Below, one piece after another: positions 1 to 8,608 of a stretch of 32,425 bases of DNA; position 1 is the stretch's first letter; every line of letters begins with the position of its first letter. The DNA is from Clostridiaceae bacterium (GTDB lineage Bacteria > Bacillota > Clostridia > SK-Y3), in contig JAAYHJ010000084.1 in the NCBI GenBank assembly GCA_012735465.1, positions 1 to 32,425 on the forward strand, given 5' to 3'. The position numbers and the translations under genes are program-made. The notes beneath the pieces were generated by a model. It was not told the origin of the DNA and ran no database searches. It saw only the letters and a list, made by a program, of their open reading frames with translations.

Positions 1-46
1 GCTCATAACCGGTCGGTCCGGGGTTCGAGTCCCTGAAGGCCCACCA
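1..46 (+). tRNA. tRNA-Met (CAT), 3' part only
   Basis: The window opens inside the anticodon arm of a tRNA. The loop reads CTCATAA, giving anticodon CAT, followed by stem, variable loop, a T arm with loop TTCGAGT and a 3' acceptor strand AAGGCCC ending in an encoded CCA. The acceptor strand implies a 5' end GGGCCTT, which fits an elongator tRNA-Met. A CAT anticodon could also belong to initiator Met or to the Ile tRNA modified to lysidine; the missing 5' half would decide. Confidence 0.85.
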
Positions 47-66
47 TATTATATGTTATTTAATTA

Positions 67-95
67 TTGATTTGTAAAATAATATGTGTTATAAT
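67..95 (+). promoter_or_regulatory. sigma-A promoter for the Trp-Asp-Thr-Lys tRNA operon
   Basis: A -35 box TTGATT (67-72), a 17-base spacer and a -10 box TATAAT (90-95) preceded by TGT, so an extended -10. Transcription would start near 102, about 28 bases before tRNA-Trp. It separates these four tRNAs from the upstream tRNA-Met. Confidence 0.7.
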
Positions 96-129
96 AATCT
101 TGTTCAAGAGAGGGAATAAAACAAAACAT

Positions 130-205
130 AGGGGTATAGCTCAGCTGGTAGAGCAACGGTCTCCAAAACCGTGTGCCGTGGGTTCAAATCCTACTGCCCC
201 TGCCA
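130..205 (+). tRNA. tRNA-Trp (CCA)
   Basis: A full cloverleaf. The 5' acceptor strand AGGGGTA pairs with TGCCCCT, the D arm contains AGCTCAGCTGGTAGAGC, the anticodon loop is CTCCAAA with anticodon CCA, and the T arm contains GTTCAAATC. Discriminator G and CCA are encoded. It is the first gene of a four-tRNA operon. Confidence 0.95.
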
Positions 206-215
206 CATAAAACAG

Positions 216-292
216 GGCCCGGTAGTTCAGTCGGTTAGAATGCCAGCCTGTCACGCTGGAGGTCGAGGGTTCGAGCCCCTTCCGGGTCGCCA
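216..292 (+). tRNA. tRNA-Asp (GTC)
   Basis: The acceptor strand GGCCCGG pairs with CCGGGTC (one G-T pair). The anticodon loop CTGTCAC gives anticodon GTC. The T loop is TTCGAGC, the discriminator is G and CCA is encoded. It lies 10 bases after tRNA-Trp in the same array. Confidence 0.95.
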
Positions 293-308
293 AGTAGTTG
301 CTATACAT

Positions 309-385
309 GCTGATGTAGCTCAGTAGGCAGAGCACTTCCTTGGTAAGGAAGAGGTTCGGCGGTTCGATCCCGCTCATCAGCTCCA
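309..385 (+). tRNA. tRNA-Thr (GGT)
   Basis: The acceptor strand GCTGATG pairs with CATCAGC. The anticodon stem CTTCC/GGAAG encloses the loop TTGGTAA, giving anticodon GGT. Discriminator T and CCA are encoded. It lies 16 bases after tRNA-Asp. Confidence 0.93.
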
Positions 386-432
386 CTAGAAAAATATGGC
401 CTCAGTTTTATATCTGAAGTGCCTTCATATAT

Positions 433-508
433 GCACCATTAGCTCAGTTGGTAGAGCACCTGACTCTTAATCAGGGTGTCCTGGGTTCGAGTCCCCGATG
501 GTGCACCA
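433..508 (+). tRNA. tRNA-Lys (CTT)
   Basis: The acceptor strand GCACCAT pairs perfectly with ATGGTGC. The anticodon loop ACTCTTAAT region gives anticodon CTT, and the T loop is TTCGAGT. Discriminator A and CCA are encoded. It is the last tRNA of the array and is followed within 6 bases by a terminator. Confidence 0.95.
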
Positions 509-513
509 TTCAA

Positions 514-547
514 GACCGCTAATCCATAAGGATTGGCGGTTTTTTTT
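514..547 (+). terminator. Rho-independent terminator of the tRNA array
   Basis: The 10-bp stem CCGCTAATCC / GGATTGGCGG (one T-G pair), with loop ATAA, is followed by eight T residues. It directly follows tRNA-Lys. Confidence 0.9.
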
Positions 548-663
548 CGAACATTTTTAAAAAGCTAAATTAGAAGTGGATCATTGTGAATGATTTGACA
601 TAAAGGAAATGGATTATGCGTGAAAAGAATTCTTAAACAATAATTAAATAATTAATTTTGTGG

Positions 664-692
664 TTGAGACTGCCTTACAGATATAGTAAAAT
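664..692 (+). promoter_or_regulatory. Candidate promoter for hprK
   Basis: A -35 box TTGAGA (664-669), 17 bases, and a -10 box TAAAAT (687-692). It lies in the 265-base gap between the tRNA terminator and hprK and would give a leader of roughly 115 bases. Nothing else in this gap was recognised, apart from an orphan TTGACA at 595-600 without a good -10 partner. Confidence 0.45.
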
Positions 693-813
693 AAAAACAT
701 ACATACAAAGAACAATGCAAAAAGTAGAGGATGATGAACAAGAAAAATTTAATAAATCAATGAATTAATTATATAATAAACTTTGAACCAGAATATTGTC
801 AGGAGGTGAAACC

Positions 814-1776
814 TTGAATAATCCGCTTTATGATAACAATAATTATCCGTTCTATGTGACGCTTCATCAAGTTGTTGAAGAGTTTCATCTTGAACCGATA
901 ATAAATTATGAGCAAAACAGGAGTAAAAAAGTGTTTTCCGCTGATGTCAATCGCCCGGGACTTCAAATTATAGGCTTTTTTGATTACTTTGACAATACCC
1001 GGCTTCAGATTATTGGAAAGGTAGAAACCACTTATTTAAGTAATATGACGTCAGAACAGAGGTACATAAGTTTTGAAATGCTCTTTTCAAAGAACATCCC
1101 GGCGGTAATTGTTACCAGAGGCCTTGATATATTTCCGGAGATGATAGAAGCGGCAAAGAAATATAATACCCCTGTGCTAAGGACGCAGGATACTACCTCA
1201 CGGTTTATGAGCGCCCTTATCGGGTATCTGAATGTCTGCCTTGCTCCAAGGGTAACTCAGCACGGCGTTTTGGTGGAAGTATATGGAGAAGGTGTGCTGA
1301 TTTTGGCTGAAAGTGGAGTTGGAAAAAGCGAGACGGCTATTGAACTGGTAAAGAGGGGGCATAGGCTGGTTGCCGATGATGCGGTGGAGATAAAAAAGGT
1401 ATCAGAAAAGACGCTTGTTGGAAGTGCTCCCGAGATCATAAGGCATTTTATTGAAATTAGGGGAATAGGAATTATAGATGTGAAGAAAATATTTGGTATG
1501 GGTGCAGTAAAAGATTCGGAAAGAATTGATATGATTATACATCTTGAACTGTGGCAGGAGGACAAACACTATGACAGGCTGGGCCTTGTAGATGAATATA
1601 CCAACCTGCTGGGAATTGACGTGCCTTCTCTTACAATTCCGGTAAGACCGGGTAGAAATCTAGCTGTTATCGTAGAGGTTGCCGCTATGAATAACAGGCA
1701 GAAGAAAATGGGGTATAATGCAGCAGAAGAATTAAACCAGAGATTGATGGAAGAAATAAACAGAAGAAGCATTTGA
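814..1776 (+). CDS. hprK: HPr kinase/phosphorylase
   Basis: HprK phosphorylates HPr (and Crh where present) on Ser46 using ATP or pyrophosphate, and reverses the reaction with phosphate. It is the sensor step of CcpA-type carbon catabolite repression in the cytoplasm. The 320-residue protein has the family's usual length. An N-terminal domain (about 1-130) precedes the kinase domain. His150 lies in [11 protein letters not shown], the Walker A loop AESGVGKS is residues 165-172, the Asp pair in VADDAV is 188-189, and the signature [15 protein letters not shown] follows. The Walker A loop starts with Ala where the family usually has Gly. The start is TTG at 814, chosen because AGGAGGTG (801-808) sits just upstream; an in-frame TTG at 796 has no such site. 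No ptsH, crh or ccpA gene is in the window. Confidence 0.95.
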   Translation: MNNPLYDNNNYPFYVTLHQVVEEFHLEPIINYEQNRSKKVFSADVNRPGLQIIGFFDYFDNTRLQIIGKVETTYLSNMTSEQRYISFEMLFSKNIPAVIVTRGLDIFPEMIEAAKKYNTPVLRTQDTTSRFMSALIGYLNVCLAPRVTQHGVLVEVYGEGVLILAESGVGKSETAIELVKRGHRLVADDAVEIKKVSEKTLVGSAPEIIRHFIEIRGIGIIDVKKIFGMGAVKDSERIDMIIHLELWQEDKHYDRLGLVDEYTNLLGIDVPSLTIPVRPGRNLAVIVEVAAMNNRQKKMGYNAAEELNQRLMEEINRRSI

Positions 1777-1804
1777 TAATACGTAAGTAAATGGAGGGGT
1801 TTTT

Positions 1805-2524
1805 TTGAAATTAGTTGTTGATACCCATTGCCACTCAATTGCAACAGGACATGCCTACAGCACAATACAAGAACTGGCCGAGCAGGCATCTAAAAAAGGT
1901 TTGGAAATGATTGCTGTAACGGATCATGGCATAGCAATGGAGGATGCACCGCATTTATGGTATTTTAGTAACCTTAGGAATGTTCCAAGAGAGATAAATG
2001 GTGTAAAAATACTCAGAGGTGTGGAAGCAAATATAATTGATATGAACGGAACCCTTGACATGCCCGAACGATACCTGAAAAGGTTGGATTGGGTAATTGC
2101 CAGTTTGCATGATGTGTGCATCGAGCCCGGTACCATAGAACAGCATACAAATGCATGGATAAAGGTTGTTGAAAATCCTTATGTTGATGCACTGGGGCAT
2201 AGCGGTAACCCGGTATTTGCTTTTGATTTTGATGAAGTGTTAAGATGCGTAAAAGAATTTGACAAGCTTGTGGAAATCAATAACCATTCTTTTTATTTTA
2301 GAACCGGAAGCGAGGAAAACTGTAAAATTATTGCGCAGAAGTGCAAAGAGATGAAAATCAAAATTGTTGTAGGAAGCGATGCACACATTAGCTTTGATGT
2401 AGGTAAATTTGATAAAGCATGCAGCTTATTGAAAGAGGTTGGGATGCCTGAAGAGCTGGTCATGAATACATCGGCACAAAAACTATTGGATTATCTTAAA
2501 AAAAGAAAAGGACTACAAATTTAG
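1805..2524 (+). CDS. PHP-domain phosphatase (YcdX-like)
   Basis: A metal-dependent hydrolase of the polymerase-and-histidinol-phosphatase (PHP) superfamily, 239 residues and a single domain. The metal ligands are visible: D6-T-H8-C-H10 at the N terminus, T39-D40-H41-G at the end of the first helix-strand unit, a GVEAN strand near residue 76, and SDAH near the C terminus. This is the YcdX type, a trinuclear-metal phosphatase of unknown physiological substrate, and not the DNA polymerase fusion. Start TTG at 1805 with GGAGGGG (1792-1798) upstream. It lies 28 bases after hprK and 15 bases before the glucokinase start, so it is probably cotranscribed with both. The exact substrate cannot be inferred. 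Confidence 0.85.
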   Translation: MKLVVDTHCHSIATGHAYSTIQELAEQASKKGLEMIAVTDHGIAMEDAPHLWYFSNLRNVPREINGVKILRGVEANIIDMNGTLDMPERYLKRLDWVIASLHDVCIEPGTIEQHTNAWIKVVENPYVDALGHSGNPVFAFDFDEVLRCVKEFDKLVEINNHSFYFRTGSEENCKIIAQKCKEMKIKIVVGSDAHISFDVGKFDKACSLLKEVGMPEELVMNTSAQKLLDYLKKRKGLQI

Positions 2525-2539
2525 GTGGGAAGAGAAGCT

Positions 2540-3499
2540 ATGTATATTGGTATTGATTTGGGCGGAACAAATATATCGGCAGGCTTGGTAGATGAACAGG
2601 GGAGCATTGTCCGAAAGGGTAGCGTACCCACTTTAGCCGACAGACATTATTCAGAAATTATAAAAGACATGGCACAGCTTGCGTTGAAGCTGGTCAAGGA
2701 TGAAGGGTTGCCTGTTGAACAAATAAAAGCAATAGGAATAGGCAGCCCGGGAACGCCGGATGTAAAAAAGGGCATTATTATGTACGCAAATAATCTGCGT
2801 TTTAATAATGTTCCAATGAGAATGGAGATGCAAAAATATATGGATCTGCCTGTCCATGTAGAAAATGATGCAAATTGTGCCGCTCTTGCCGAAGCAGTAG
2901 CAGGAGTATGTAAAGGCGCACGACATTCAGTTACCATTACTCTTGGCACAGGAATCGGTTCAGGAATTATTATTGATAATAAAATATACAATGGTTATGG
3001 TTGTGGTGCAGGAGAATTAGGTCATATGGTGATCTGCATCAACGGAGAACAATGTACCTGTGGTAGGTTGGGATGCTGGGAGGCTTATGCTTCTGCAACG
3101 GCATTGATCAGGCAGACGAAAGAGGCAGCACTCAAAAACCCGGATTCAATGATTAATAAACTTGTTGCTAACAATATAGATAAGATAGAAGGCAAAACCG
3201 CTTTTGATGCGGCAAGAGCAGGAGATGCAGTTGCCAGGGAGGTTGTGGATACGTATATAAATTACCTGGCTGAAGGAATAGTAAATGTGATAAATATTTT
3301 TAAGCCGGAAGTGGTGGCCATTGGTGGAGGAATAAGCAAACAAGGGGAGTATTTATTAGCACCGTTAAGGTCAATAGTAAAAAAACGGGTATATGATAAG
3401 CATGGTCCGCAGACTAAGATAGAAGCAGCGTTGCTGGGAAATGATGCGGGTATTATTGGTGCAGCCATGCTTGGAAGGGAAATGGGGACTGAGATTTAA
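2540..3499 (+). CDS. ROK-family glucokinase
   Basis: Phosphorylates glucose (or a related hexose) with ATP in the cytoplasm, feeding glycolysis. The 319-residue protein begins with the phosphate-binding motif GIDLGGTN (residues 4-11). It has the ROK zinc site: a His in ELGHM (about 162) and CTCGRLGCWE, with Cys172, Cys174 and Cys179. There is no N-terminal helix-turn-helix, which separates it from ROK repressors. The start ATG at 2540 is preferred over GTG at 2525 because the protein then begins directly at the first beta strand and has GTGGGAAGAGA upstream. It is the last gene before a terminator at 3516. Glucose specificity is inferred from overall similarity to clostridial glucokinases; another hexose is possible. 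Confidence 0.9.
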   Translation: MYIGIDLGGTNISAGLVDEQGSIVRKGSVPTLADRHYSEIIKDMAQLALKLVKDEGLPVEQIKAIGIGSPGTPDVKKGIIMYANNLRFNNVPMRMEMQKYMDLPVHVENDANCAALAEAVAGVCKGARHSVTITLGTGIGSGIIIDNKIYNGYGCGAGELGHMVICINGEQCTCGRLGCWEAYASATALIRQTKEAALKNPDSMINKLVANNIDKIEGKTAFDAARAGDAVAREVVDTYINYLAEGIVNVINIFKPEVVAIGGGISKQGEYLLAPLRSIVKKRVYDKHGPQTKIEAALLGNDAGIIGAAMLGREMGTEI

Positions 3500-3515
3500 A
3501 GAAATAAGATGAGTA

Positions 3516-3552
3516 AAAACAGGCATATAAGTACTATACATGCCTGTTTTTT
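3516..3552 (+). terminator. Terminator after the glucokinase gene
   Basis: The stem AAACAGGCAT / ATGCCTGTTT is closed by a loop of about 13 bases and followed by a run of T. It ends the hprK-PHP-glucokinase unit. Confidence 0.8.
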
Positions 3553-3560
3553 GATATAAT
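3552..3560 (+). promoter_or_regulatory. Extended -10 promoter for murB
   Basis: TGATATAAT gives a consensus -10 hexamer (3555-3560) with an upstream TG. No good -35 is seen at the right distance. The start would be near 3567, about 29 bases before the murB ATG, directly after the preceding terminator. Confidence 0.5.
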
Positions 3561-3595
3561 GATTAATAAATCTAGTTAAAACCGGTGGTGTTAAA

Positions 3596-4504
3596 ATGGA
3601 GATTACAGAAAGGTTTATCCAATTATTGCAGGAGAACATAGGAGAAAGTTCTATTAAAGTAAAAGAGCCAATGAAAAACCACACTTCCTTTAGAATAGGC
3701 GGAGATGCGGATATCATGGTGCTGCCGGGGAATTATGAAGATATAAGGGTTACAATGAAAATATGCAAAGAACACGATGTTCCTTTTTTTGTGATGGGCA
3801 ACGGCTCAAACCTATTGGTATCGGACGAAGGGATTAGAGGAGTAGTGATAAAAACTTTTAAATCCTTAAACCGGGTGAAAGTTGATGGAGAAATTATTGA
3901 AGCCGAGTCAGGCGTTTTGCTTTCCCGTTTAGCAAATATTGCCCTGGAGAATGAGCTTACAGGACTGGAATTTACCTCAGGTATTCCCGGTACGCTGGGA
4001 GGTGCGATTGTAATGAATGCGGGGGCATACGACGGAGAGATGAAACAGGTTGTTCTTGAAACCACATTTATTGATGAGGATGGGAATATCCGCACCGTTA
4101 AAGGAGACGCCCATGGCTTTGGGTATAGGACCAGTGTTTTTCAGAATTCAGGGAAAGTGATTATAAGTTCAAAAATAGGCCTTAAAAAAGGGAATAAACA
4201 ATGTATAAGGGATAAGATGAATGATTTAAACGAAAGAAGAAGGCAAAAGCAGCCCCTTGACCTTCCCAGCGCAGGCAGTGTTTTTAAAAGGCCTGAGGGA
4301 TATTTCGCGGGAAAGCTTATAGAGGACTGTGGGTTAAAGGGGTACCGCATTGGAGATGCACAGGTATCGGAAAAGCATGGCGGGTTTATTGTTAATCTGG
4401 GAAATGCGAAGGCAAAAGAAGTCATGCAGCTTATTGAGCATATTAAAAAGACGGTAAAAGATAAATTTGGTGTAGACCTTCATACGGAAATAAAAATTAT
4501 TTAA
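3596..4504 (+). CDS. murB: UDP-N-acetylenolpyruvoylglucosamine reductase
   Basis: An FAD- and NADPH-dependent cytoplasmic reductase that converts UDP-GlcNAc-enolpyruvate to UDP-MurNAc, the second committed step of peptidoglycan synthesis. The 302-residue length fits type II MurB enzymes. FAD-binding motifs NGSNLLVSD and SGIPGTLGGAIVMNAGAYDG lie in the N-terminal half. The substrate loop GYRTSVFQ follows. The catalytic Ser228 is in AGSVFKRPEG and the catalytic Glu298 is in HTEIKII at the very C terminus. Start ATG at 3596 with GGTGGTG upstream. It is followed 31 bases later by rapZ; murB next to rapZ is a common clostridial arrangement. Confidence 0.96.
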   Translation: MEITERFIQLLQENIGESSIKVKEPMKNHTSFRIGGDADIMVLPGNYEDIRVTMKICKEHDVPFFVMGNGSNLLVSDEGIRGVVIKTFKSLNRVKVDGEIIEAESGVLLSRLANIALENELTGLEFTSGIPGTLGGAIVMNAGAYDGEMKQVVLETTFIDEDGNIRTVKGDAHGFGYRTSVFQNSGKVIISSKIGLKKGNKQCIRDKMNDLNERRRQKQPLDLPSAGSVFKRPEGYFAGKLIEDCGLKGYRIGDAQVSEKHGGFIVNLGNAKAKEVMQLIEHIKKTVKDKFGVDLHTEIKII

Positions 4505-4535
4505 TCCCGAAAATAAACAAAAGAGGTGTAAAGAG

Positions 4536-5405
4536 TTGAGATTCATCATTATTACAGGTATGTCAGGGGCGGGGAAAAGCCAGGCTGTACGATGCATGGA
4601 GGACCTGGGGTTTTACTGTGTTGATAATATGCCCCCTACATTGATACCAAAATTTGACGAGATATGTTCCCAATCCCAGGGAAAAATTGATAAGGTTGCA
4701 CTGGTGATAGATATTAGAGGCGGGGATTTGTTTAACCAGATCTTTAATGCTTTGGATGAACTAACCGCTGCCGGCTACACCTATGAGATTTTATTCCTCG
4801 AAGCAAAGGATGAAGTATTGATTAAGAGGTATAAAGAGAGCAGGCGTAAGCATCCGTTGGCCCATGAAGAAGGCAGGATTGTGGAGGCAGTTTCGGCGGA
4901 AAGGGAGCTGCTTAGGGATGTTCGCAAAATAGCAAGGTATATAATAGACACTTCAAATTTAACTCCCCGCCAGCTAAAAGATCAAATAATAGATATATTC
5001 TTAGAAGGAAAGAAAGAAGGAATTATAATCAACATACTGTCCTTTGGCTTTAAATATGGGATACCTTTGGATTCGGATTTAGTATTTGATGTGCGTTTTT
5101 TGCCAAACCCCTATTATGTTCCCTCATTAAAGAATTTTACGGGTAAGACGGACGGAGTGAAAAATTATGTTCTAAAATGGCCTCAGACCAAGGAATTTTT
5201 AGAAAAGCTTGAAGATATGATTGATTTTCTTTTGCCCAATTATATTGAAGAAGGAAAATCCCAGTTGGTTATATCCATTGGATGCACAGGAGGAAAACAT
5301 CGTTCCGTGACCATAGCAGAGGAGTTATATAACTATCTTGTTAAGACAAATCGAAGAGTAGTAATAAGCCATCGTGATATAGATAAGGATAGCAAGAATG
5401 GATGA
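4536..5405 (+). CDS. rapZ: RNase adapter/nucleotide-binding protein RapZ (YvcJ)
   Basis: A P-loop protein that binds and hydrolyses nucleotides. In enterobacteria it guides RNase E to the small RNA GlmZ. In Firmicutes (YvcJ) the role is less clear and has been linked to competence. The 289-residue protein has Walker A GMSGAGKS (8-15), the characteristic EDLGFYCVDNMPP segment, and the C-terminal signature GCTGGKHRSV (249-258). Start TTG at 4536 with GAGGTG (4523-4528) upstream. It is preceded by murB and followed, unusually, by a glycogen debranching enzyme where yvcK is often found. Confidence 0.94.
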   Translation: MRFIIITGMSGAGKSQAVRCMEDLGFYCVDNMPPTLIPKFDEICSQSQGKIDKVALVIDIRGGDLFNQIFNALDELTAAGYTYEILFLEAKDEVLIKRYKESRRKHPLAHEEGRIVEAVSAERELLRDVRKIARYIIDTSNLTPRQLKDQIIDIFLEGKKEGIIINILSFGFKYGIPLDSDLVFDVRFLPNPYYVPSLKNFTGKTDGVKNYVLKWPQTKEFLEKLEDMIDFLLPNYIEEGKSQLVISIGCTGGKHRSVTIAEELYNYLVKTNRRVVISHRDIDKDSKNG

Positions 5406-5484
5406 GAAGAATAATTAGTTGCCGTTGCGTAAAAGATAATTGGAGAAAGTATTATCGTTGATGTGGGTTTGGAGGAAAATGAAC

Positions 5485-7461
5485 ATGGAATTTGGGAAGG
5501 AATCCTGGAGAACTTACGAGCAGGGCATACAGCGGGAGTGGTTATTAACTAATGGTATGGGGAGTTTTGCTTCGTCCACTGTGATTGGTGCCAATACAAG
5601 AAGATACCATGGGCTTCTTGTAGCTTCATTAAAACCTCCTGTGATGAGGCATCTCATAATTTCAAAACTGGATGAAAGCATAACCGTAGAAGGTAATACT
5701 TACAATTTATATACCAATGAAACCCTGGATTATATAAGTGATGGATATAAGTATCTGCAGCGTTTCAGCATGAATCCTGTTCCCACGTACTTATATAATG
5801 TGGGGGATATTTTTATTGAAAAGAAAGTGTGCATGGTCTATGGAAAGAATCAAGTGGTTGTGGTGTATCGCATTACGAACGGGCAAACAAAGTGTACCCT
5901 GCGAATTGCTCCGTTGGTAAATTTCAGGGATTATCATTTTAATTCTTCTCATCATAATTTAAAATTTAAGCAGTTTAATCAGGATGCAGGTGTGATTTTA
6001 AAGCCCGAATATTACGATATAGATATATTCATCAACAGCAGCAGAGGCCTTTTCATACCTAAACAAAATATATACTTTTACAATATGAGTTATGCCATAG
6101 AAAGGGAAAGAGGCCTTGATGCGGTGGAAGACCATTATATACCCGGGTGGTTTGAGATAGATGTTGAGCCTAACCAGGAACAAAGCATTACCATAACGGC
6201 AGGATTGGGTGAAGCCCAGAAGGTTGACGGTGAAGCAATCATTGCGGCGGAAGCCGGCCGCCTTCATGCCTTGGAAAAAAAAGCAGGATTCAGTGATTCC
6301 TTTGCTGCCGCACTGGTAAGGGCAAGCGACGCTTTTATTGTTTACAGGCGGTCCACCAATTCCAAAACGGTGATTGCGGGGTATCCCTGGTTCACCGATT
6401 GGGGAAGGGATACCATGATTGCACTGCCCGGGCTCACGCTGGTAACAAAAAGGTTTGATGATGCAAAGGATATACTGTATACCTTTTCACGGTATATAAA
6501 ACATGGGATGGTTCCAAACATGTTTCCAGATGTGGGAGAAGAGCCGGGATACAATACGGTGGACGGTGCCCTTTGGTATATATATGCGGTTTATAAGTAT
6601 TTACGGTACACGGGCGATTATGAATTTGTAAAAGAAAATATATATGATAAAATGGAACAGATTATCCATTACTATAAAAGTGGCACCCTTTATGATATTA
6701 AAATGGATCAGGACGGCCTCATTCGGGCCGGTAATCCCTCCACCCAATTGACATGGATGGATGCAAAGGTGGGTGACTGGATTGTAACTCCCCGTTACGG
6801 GAAAGCGGTGGAAATTAATGCACTGTGGTACAATGCATTAAACATAATGGCCCAAATTTCAGCAAGGATTGGAAAGGATGGGTCCGAGTATGCTCAGATG
6901 GCGTCAAAGGCAAAACAATCCTTTGTAGCAGAGTTTTGGAATGAGGAAAAGAAATGCCTTTTTGATGTGATTAATGAAAAGGGGAAAGATGACAGAATAC
7001 GGCCGAATCAAATTCTTGCAATAAGCCTGGATTTTAGCCTTTTGGATGAAGAAAAAGCCCTGCAGGTGGTAAATGTAGTGTTGAAGCAGCTTTATGCAAC
7101 CTATGGTTTGAGAACCCTGTCTCCTGACCATCACGAGTACAGGGGAGTTTATAAGGGGGACCAGTGGAACAGGGATGGTTCCTACCATCAGGGAACGGCA
7201 TGGAGCTGGCTTATGGGGCACTTTATCAGTGCCTATAGAAAATCCCATAAGTATTCTGAAGAAAGCAGGCAAAGGTGCCTGAAATTTATATATCCCTTTA
7301 AAGACCATTTAAAGGATGCATGCATTGGTTCGATTTCAGAGATATTTGACGGAGATTTGCCCAATATTCCAAGGGGTTGTTTTGCTCAGGCATGGGGAGT
7401 GGCAGAGATACTCAGGGCTTATGTGGAAGATGTTTTGGAAATCAGGCCTTATGAAAAATGA
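5485..7461 (+). CDS. Glycogen debranching enzyme (amylo-alpha-1,6-glucosidase, GH133 type)
   Basis: Releases alpha-1,6-linked glucose at branch points of glycogen or limit dextrins in the cytoplasm. The 658-residue protein has an N-terminal beta-rich domain (about 1-270, with NGMGSFASSTVIGANTRRYH near the start) of the archaeal/bacterial GDE type. An (alpha/alpha)6 catalytic domain follows, marked by WFTDWGRD (302-309), EINALWYNAL and DGSYHQGTAWSW (564-575). No signal peptide is seen. ATG at 5485 is chosen because GGAGGA (5471-5476) lies 8 bases upstream; an earlier in-frame start at 5440 lacks a site. It ends 24 bases before whiA and is probably cotranscribed with it. No glgA, glgB or glgP is nearby. 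Confidence 0.9.
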   Translation: MEFGKESWRTYEQGIQREWLLTNGMGSFASSTVIGANTRRYHGLLVASLKPPVMRHLIISKLDESITVEGNTYNLYTNETLDYISDGYKYLQRFSMNPVPTYLYNVGDIFIEKKVCMVYGKNQVVVVYRITNGQTKCTLRIAPLVNFRDYHFNSSHHNLKFKQFNQDAGVILKPEYYDIDIFINSSRGLFIPKQNIYFYNMSYAIERERGLDAVEDHYIPGWFEIDVEPNQEQSITITAGLGEAQKVDGEAIIAAEAGRLHALEKKAGFSDSFAAALVRASDAFIVYRRSTNSKTVIAGYPWFTDWGRDTMIALPGLTLVTKRFDDAKDILYTFSRYIKHGMVPNMFPDVGEEPGYNTVDGALWYIYAVYKYLRYTGDYEFVKENIYDKMEQIIHYYKSGTLYDIKMDQDGLIRAGNPSTQLTWMDAKVGDWIVTPRYGKAVEINALWYNALNIMAQISARIGKDGSEYAQMASKAKQSFVAEFWNEEKKCLFDVINEKGKDDRIRPNQILAISLDFSLLDEEKALQVVNVVLKQLYATYGLRTLSPDHHEYRGVYKGDQWNRDGSYHQGTAWSWLMGHFISAYRKSHKYSEESRQRCLKFIYPFKDHLKDACIGSISEIFDGDLPNIPRGCFAQAWGVAEILRAYVEDVLEIRPYEK

Positions 7462-7485
7462 AATAAGGCAATTGGGGGTGAGGGG

Positions 7486-8451
7486 ATGTCTTTTTCTTCC
7501 CGTACAAAAAATGAGCTATGCCGGTTGCCCAGGGGCAGCGACTGTTGCTGTACGGCTGAGCTTATGGGAATTATTTGCTTTGCCGGGGAGGTAAAGCAAA
7601 ATAAGGAAGAAATGATACTGAGGGTAAGCACGGAAAATGCTTCAGTTGCAAGGAGATTTTTCAGCCTGGTTAAATGGGTTTTCGGGGTCCAGGCTATTGT
7701 TAATATAAGGAAGAAAAAAACACCAAAACATGCCAACAGCTATAATTTATATTTGAAAGACAGGGATACGGTTGAGAAAGTCCTGTTAGAATTGGGCCTG
7801 GTCAATTCAGATACTTATGCCGGTAATTCTGTAGTTTTTAGAATCAATCAGGAAATAACTGCGTTTAACTGCTGTAAAAGAGCCTTTTTAAGGGGTGCAT
7901 TTTTAGGAGGTGGTTCCATTACTGACCCGGAAAAATCATACCATCTGGAATTGGTTACCCATCACTATCTTTTAAACAAGGATTTATATAATATTTTGCA
8001 GGAATTTGGATTTGATGCAAAAACTGTATTGAGAAAATCCAATTATGTAACTTATTTTAAAGGCAGCGAAAATATTGTTGATTTTCTAAATATCATTGGT
8101 GCCCATAAATCCTTGATGGCATTGGAAAATATACGTATCGTTAAGGAAATGCGCAATAATGTGAACCGTATGGTTAATTGTGAAACGGCAAACCTGGAAA
8201 AAACGGTTAGTGCTTCCGTCAAGCAGATTGACAGCATTCAATTTATTGATAAAACAATAGGGCTTGGTAAACTGCCTAAAGCGTTACAGGAAATAGCACA
8301 GTTAAGGATGGAACACAGGGAAGCCAGTTTAAAAGAGTTGGGCGAGATGCTCAATCCACCCATTGGTAAATCGGGAGTTAACCATCGCCTTAGAAAATTA
8401 TGCAATATTGCAGAAAACATAAAAAACGGCAACTTAAATGTCAAATTATAA
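7486..8451 (+). CDS. whiA: Sporulation/cell-division regulator WhiA
   Basis: A DNA-binding protein conserved in Gram-positive bacteria and Actinobacteria, linked to sporulation in Streptomyces and to cell division and chromosome organisation in Bacillus. The 321-residue protein has the LAGLIDADG-like N-terminal fold (CKRAFLRGAFLGGGSITDPE) and a C-terminal helix-turn-helix (about 262-310) with LGEMLNPPIGKSGVNHRLRK. Its start ATG at 7486 is preceded by GGGGGTGAGGG. In Bacillus the next gene is crh, encoding an HPr-like target of HprK; here no crh follows and a terminator and dnaE come next. Confidence 0.95.
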   Translation: MSFSSRTKNELCRLPRGSDCCCTAELMGIICFAGEVKQNKEEMILRVSTENASVARRFFSLVKWVFGVQAIVNIRKKKTPKHANSYNLYLKDRDTVEKVLLELGLVNSDTYAGNSVVFRINQEITAFNCCKRAFLRGAFLGGGSITDPEKSYHLELVTHHYLLNKDLYNILQEFGFDAKTVLRKSNYVTYFKGSENIVDFLNIIGAHKSLMALENIRIVKEMRNNVNRMVNCETANLEKTVSASVKQIDSIQFIDKTIGLGKLPKALQEIAQLRMEHREASLKELGEMLNPPIGKSGVNHRLRKLCNIAENIKNGNLNVKL

Positions 8452-8475
8452 TAATATTTCATATGCTTCATTTTT

Positions 8476-8514
8476 TATGGTACTGATTGGTAAATTTAAA
8501 GGTACCATATTTTT
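8476..8514 (+). terminator. Probable terminator after whiA
   Basis: TATGGTAC and GTACCATA form an 8-bp stem with an 18-base loop, followed by five T residues. The loop is long, so efficiency is uncertain. Confidence 0.5.
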
Positions 8515-8538
8515 ATGTATTTTGTATGTCTATTTGCA

Positions 8539-8568
8539 TTGTTATATTCATGTTATTTGCTTTATAAT
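8539..8568 (+). promoter_or_regulatory. Candidate promoter for dnaE
   Basis: A -35 box TTGTTA (8539-8544), 18 bases and a consensus -10 box TATAAT (8563-8568). The start would be near 8575, about 34 bases before the dnaE ATG and after the whiA terminator. Confidence 0.5.
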
Positions 8569-8608
8569 TATATTAAAAAATGAACACAAGGAACGGAAGG
8601 CGATGTTG

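Noticed and set aside
141-386. 81-codon minus-strand frame with GLEPSTSSVTGWHSN and GFEPTAHG
   Set aside because: It is the antisense of tRNA-Trp, tRNA-Asp and tRNA-Thr. Such GLEPT-type frames are well-known artefacts of tRNA genes.
8438-8608. N-terminal extension of the dnaE frame
   Set aside because: It contains the whiA terminator and the dnaE promoter, overlaps the end of whiA, and the family's N terminus starts at the ATG at 8609.
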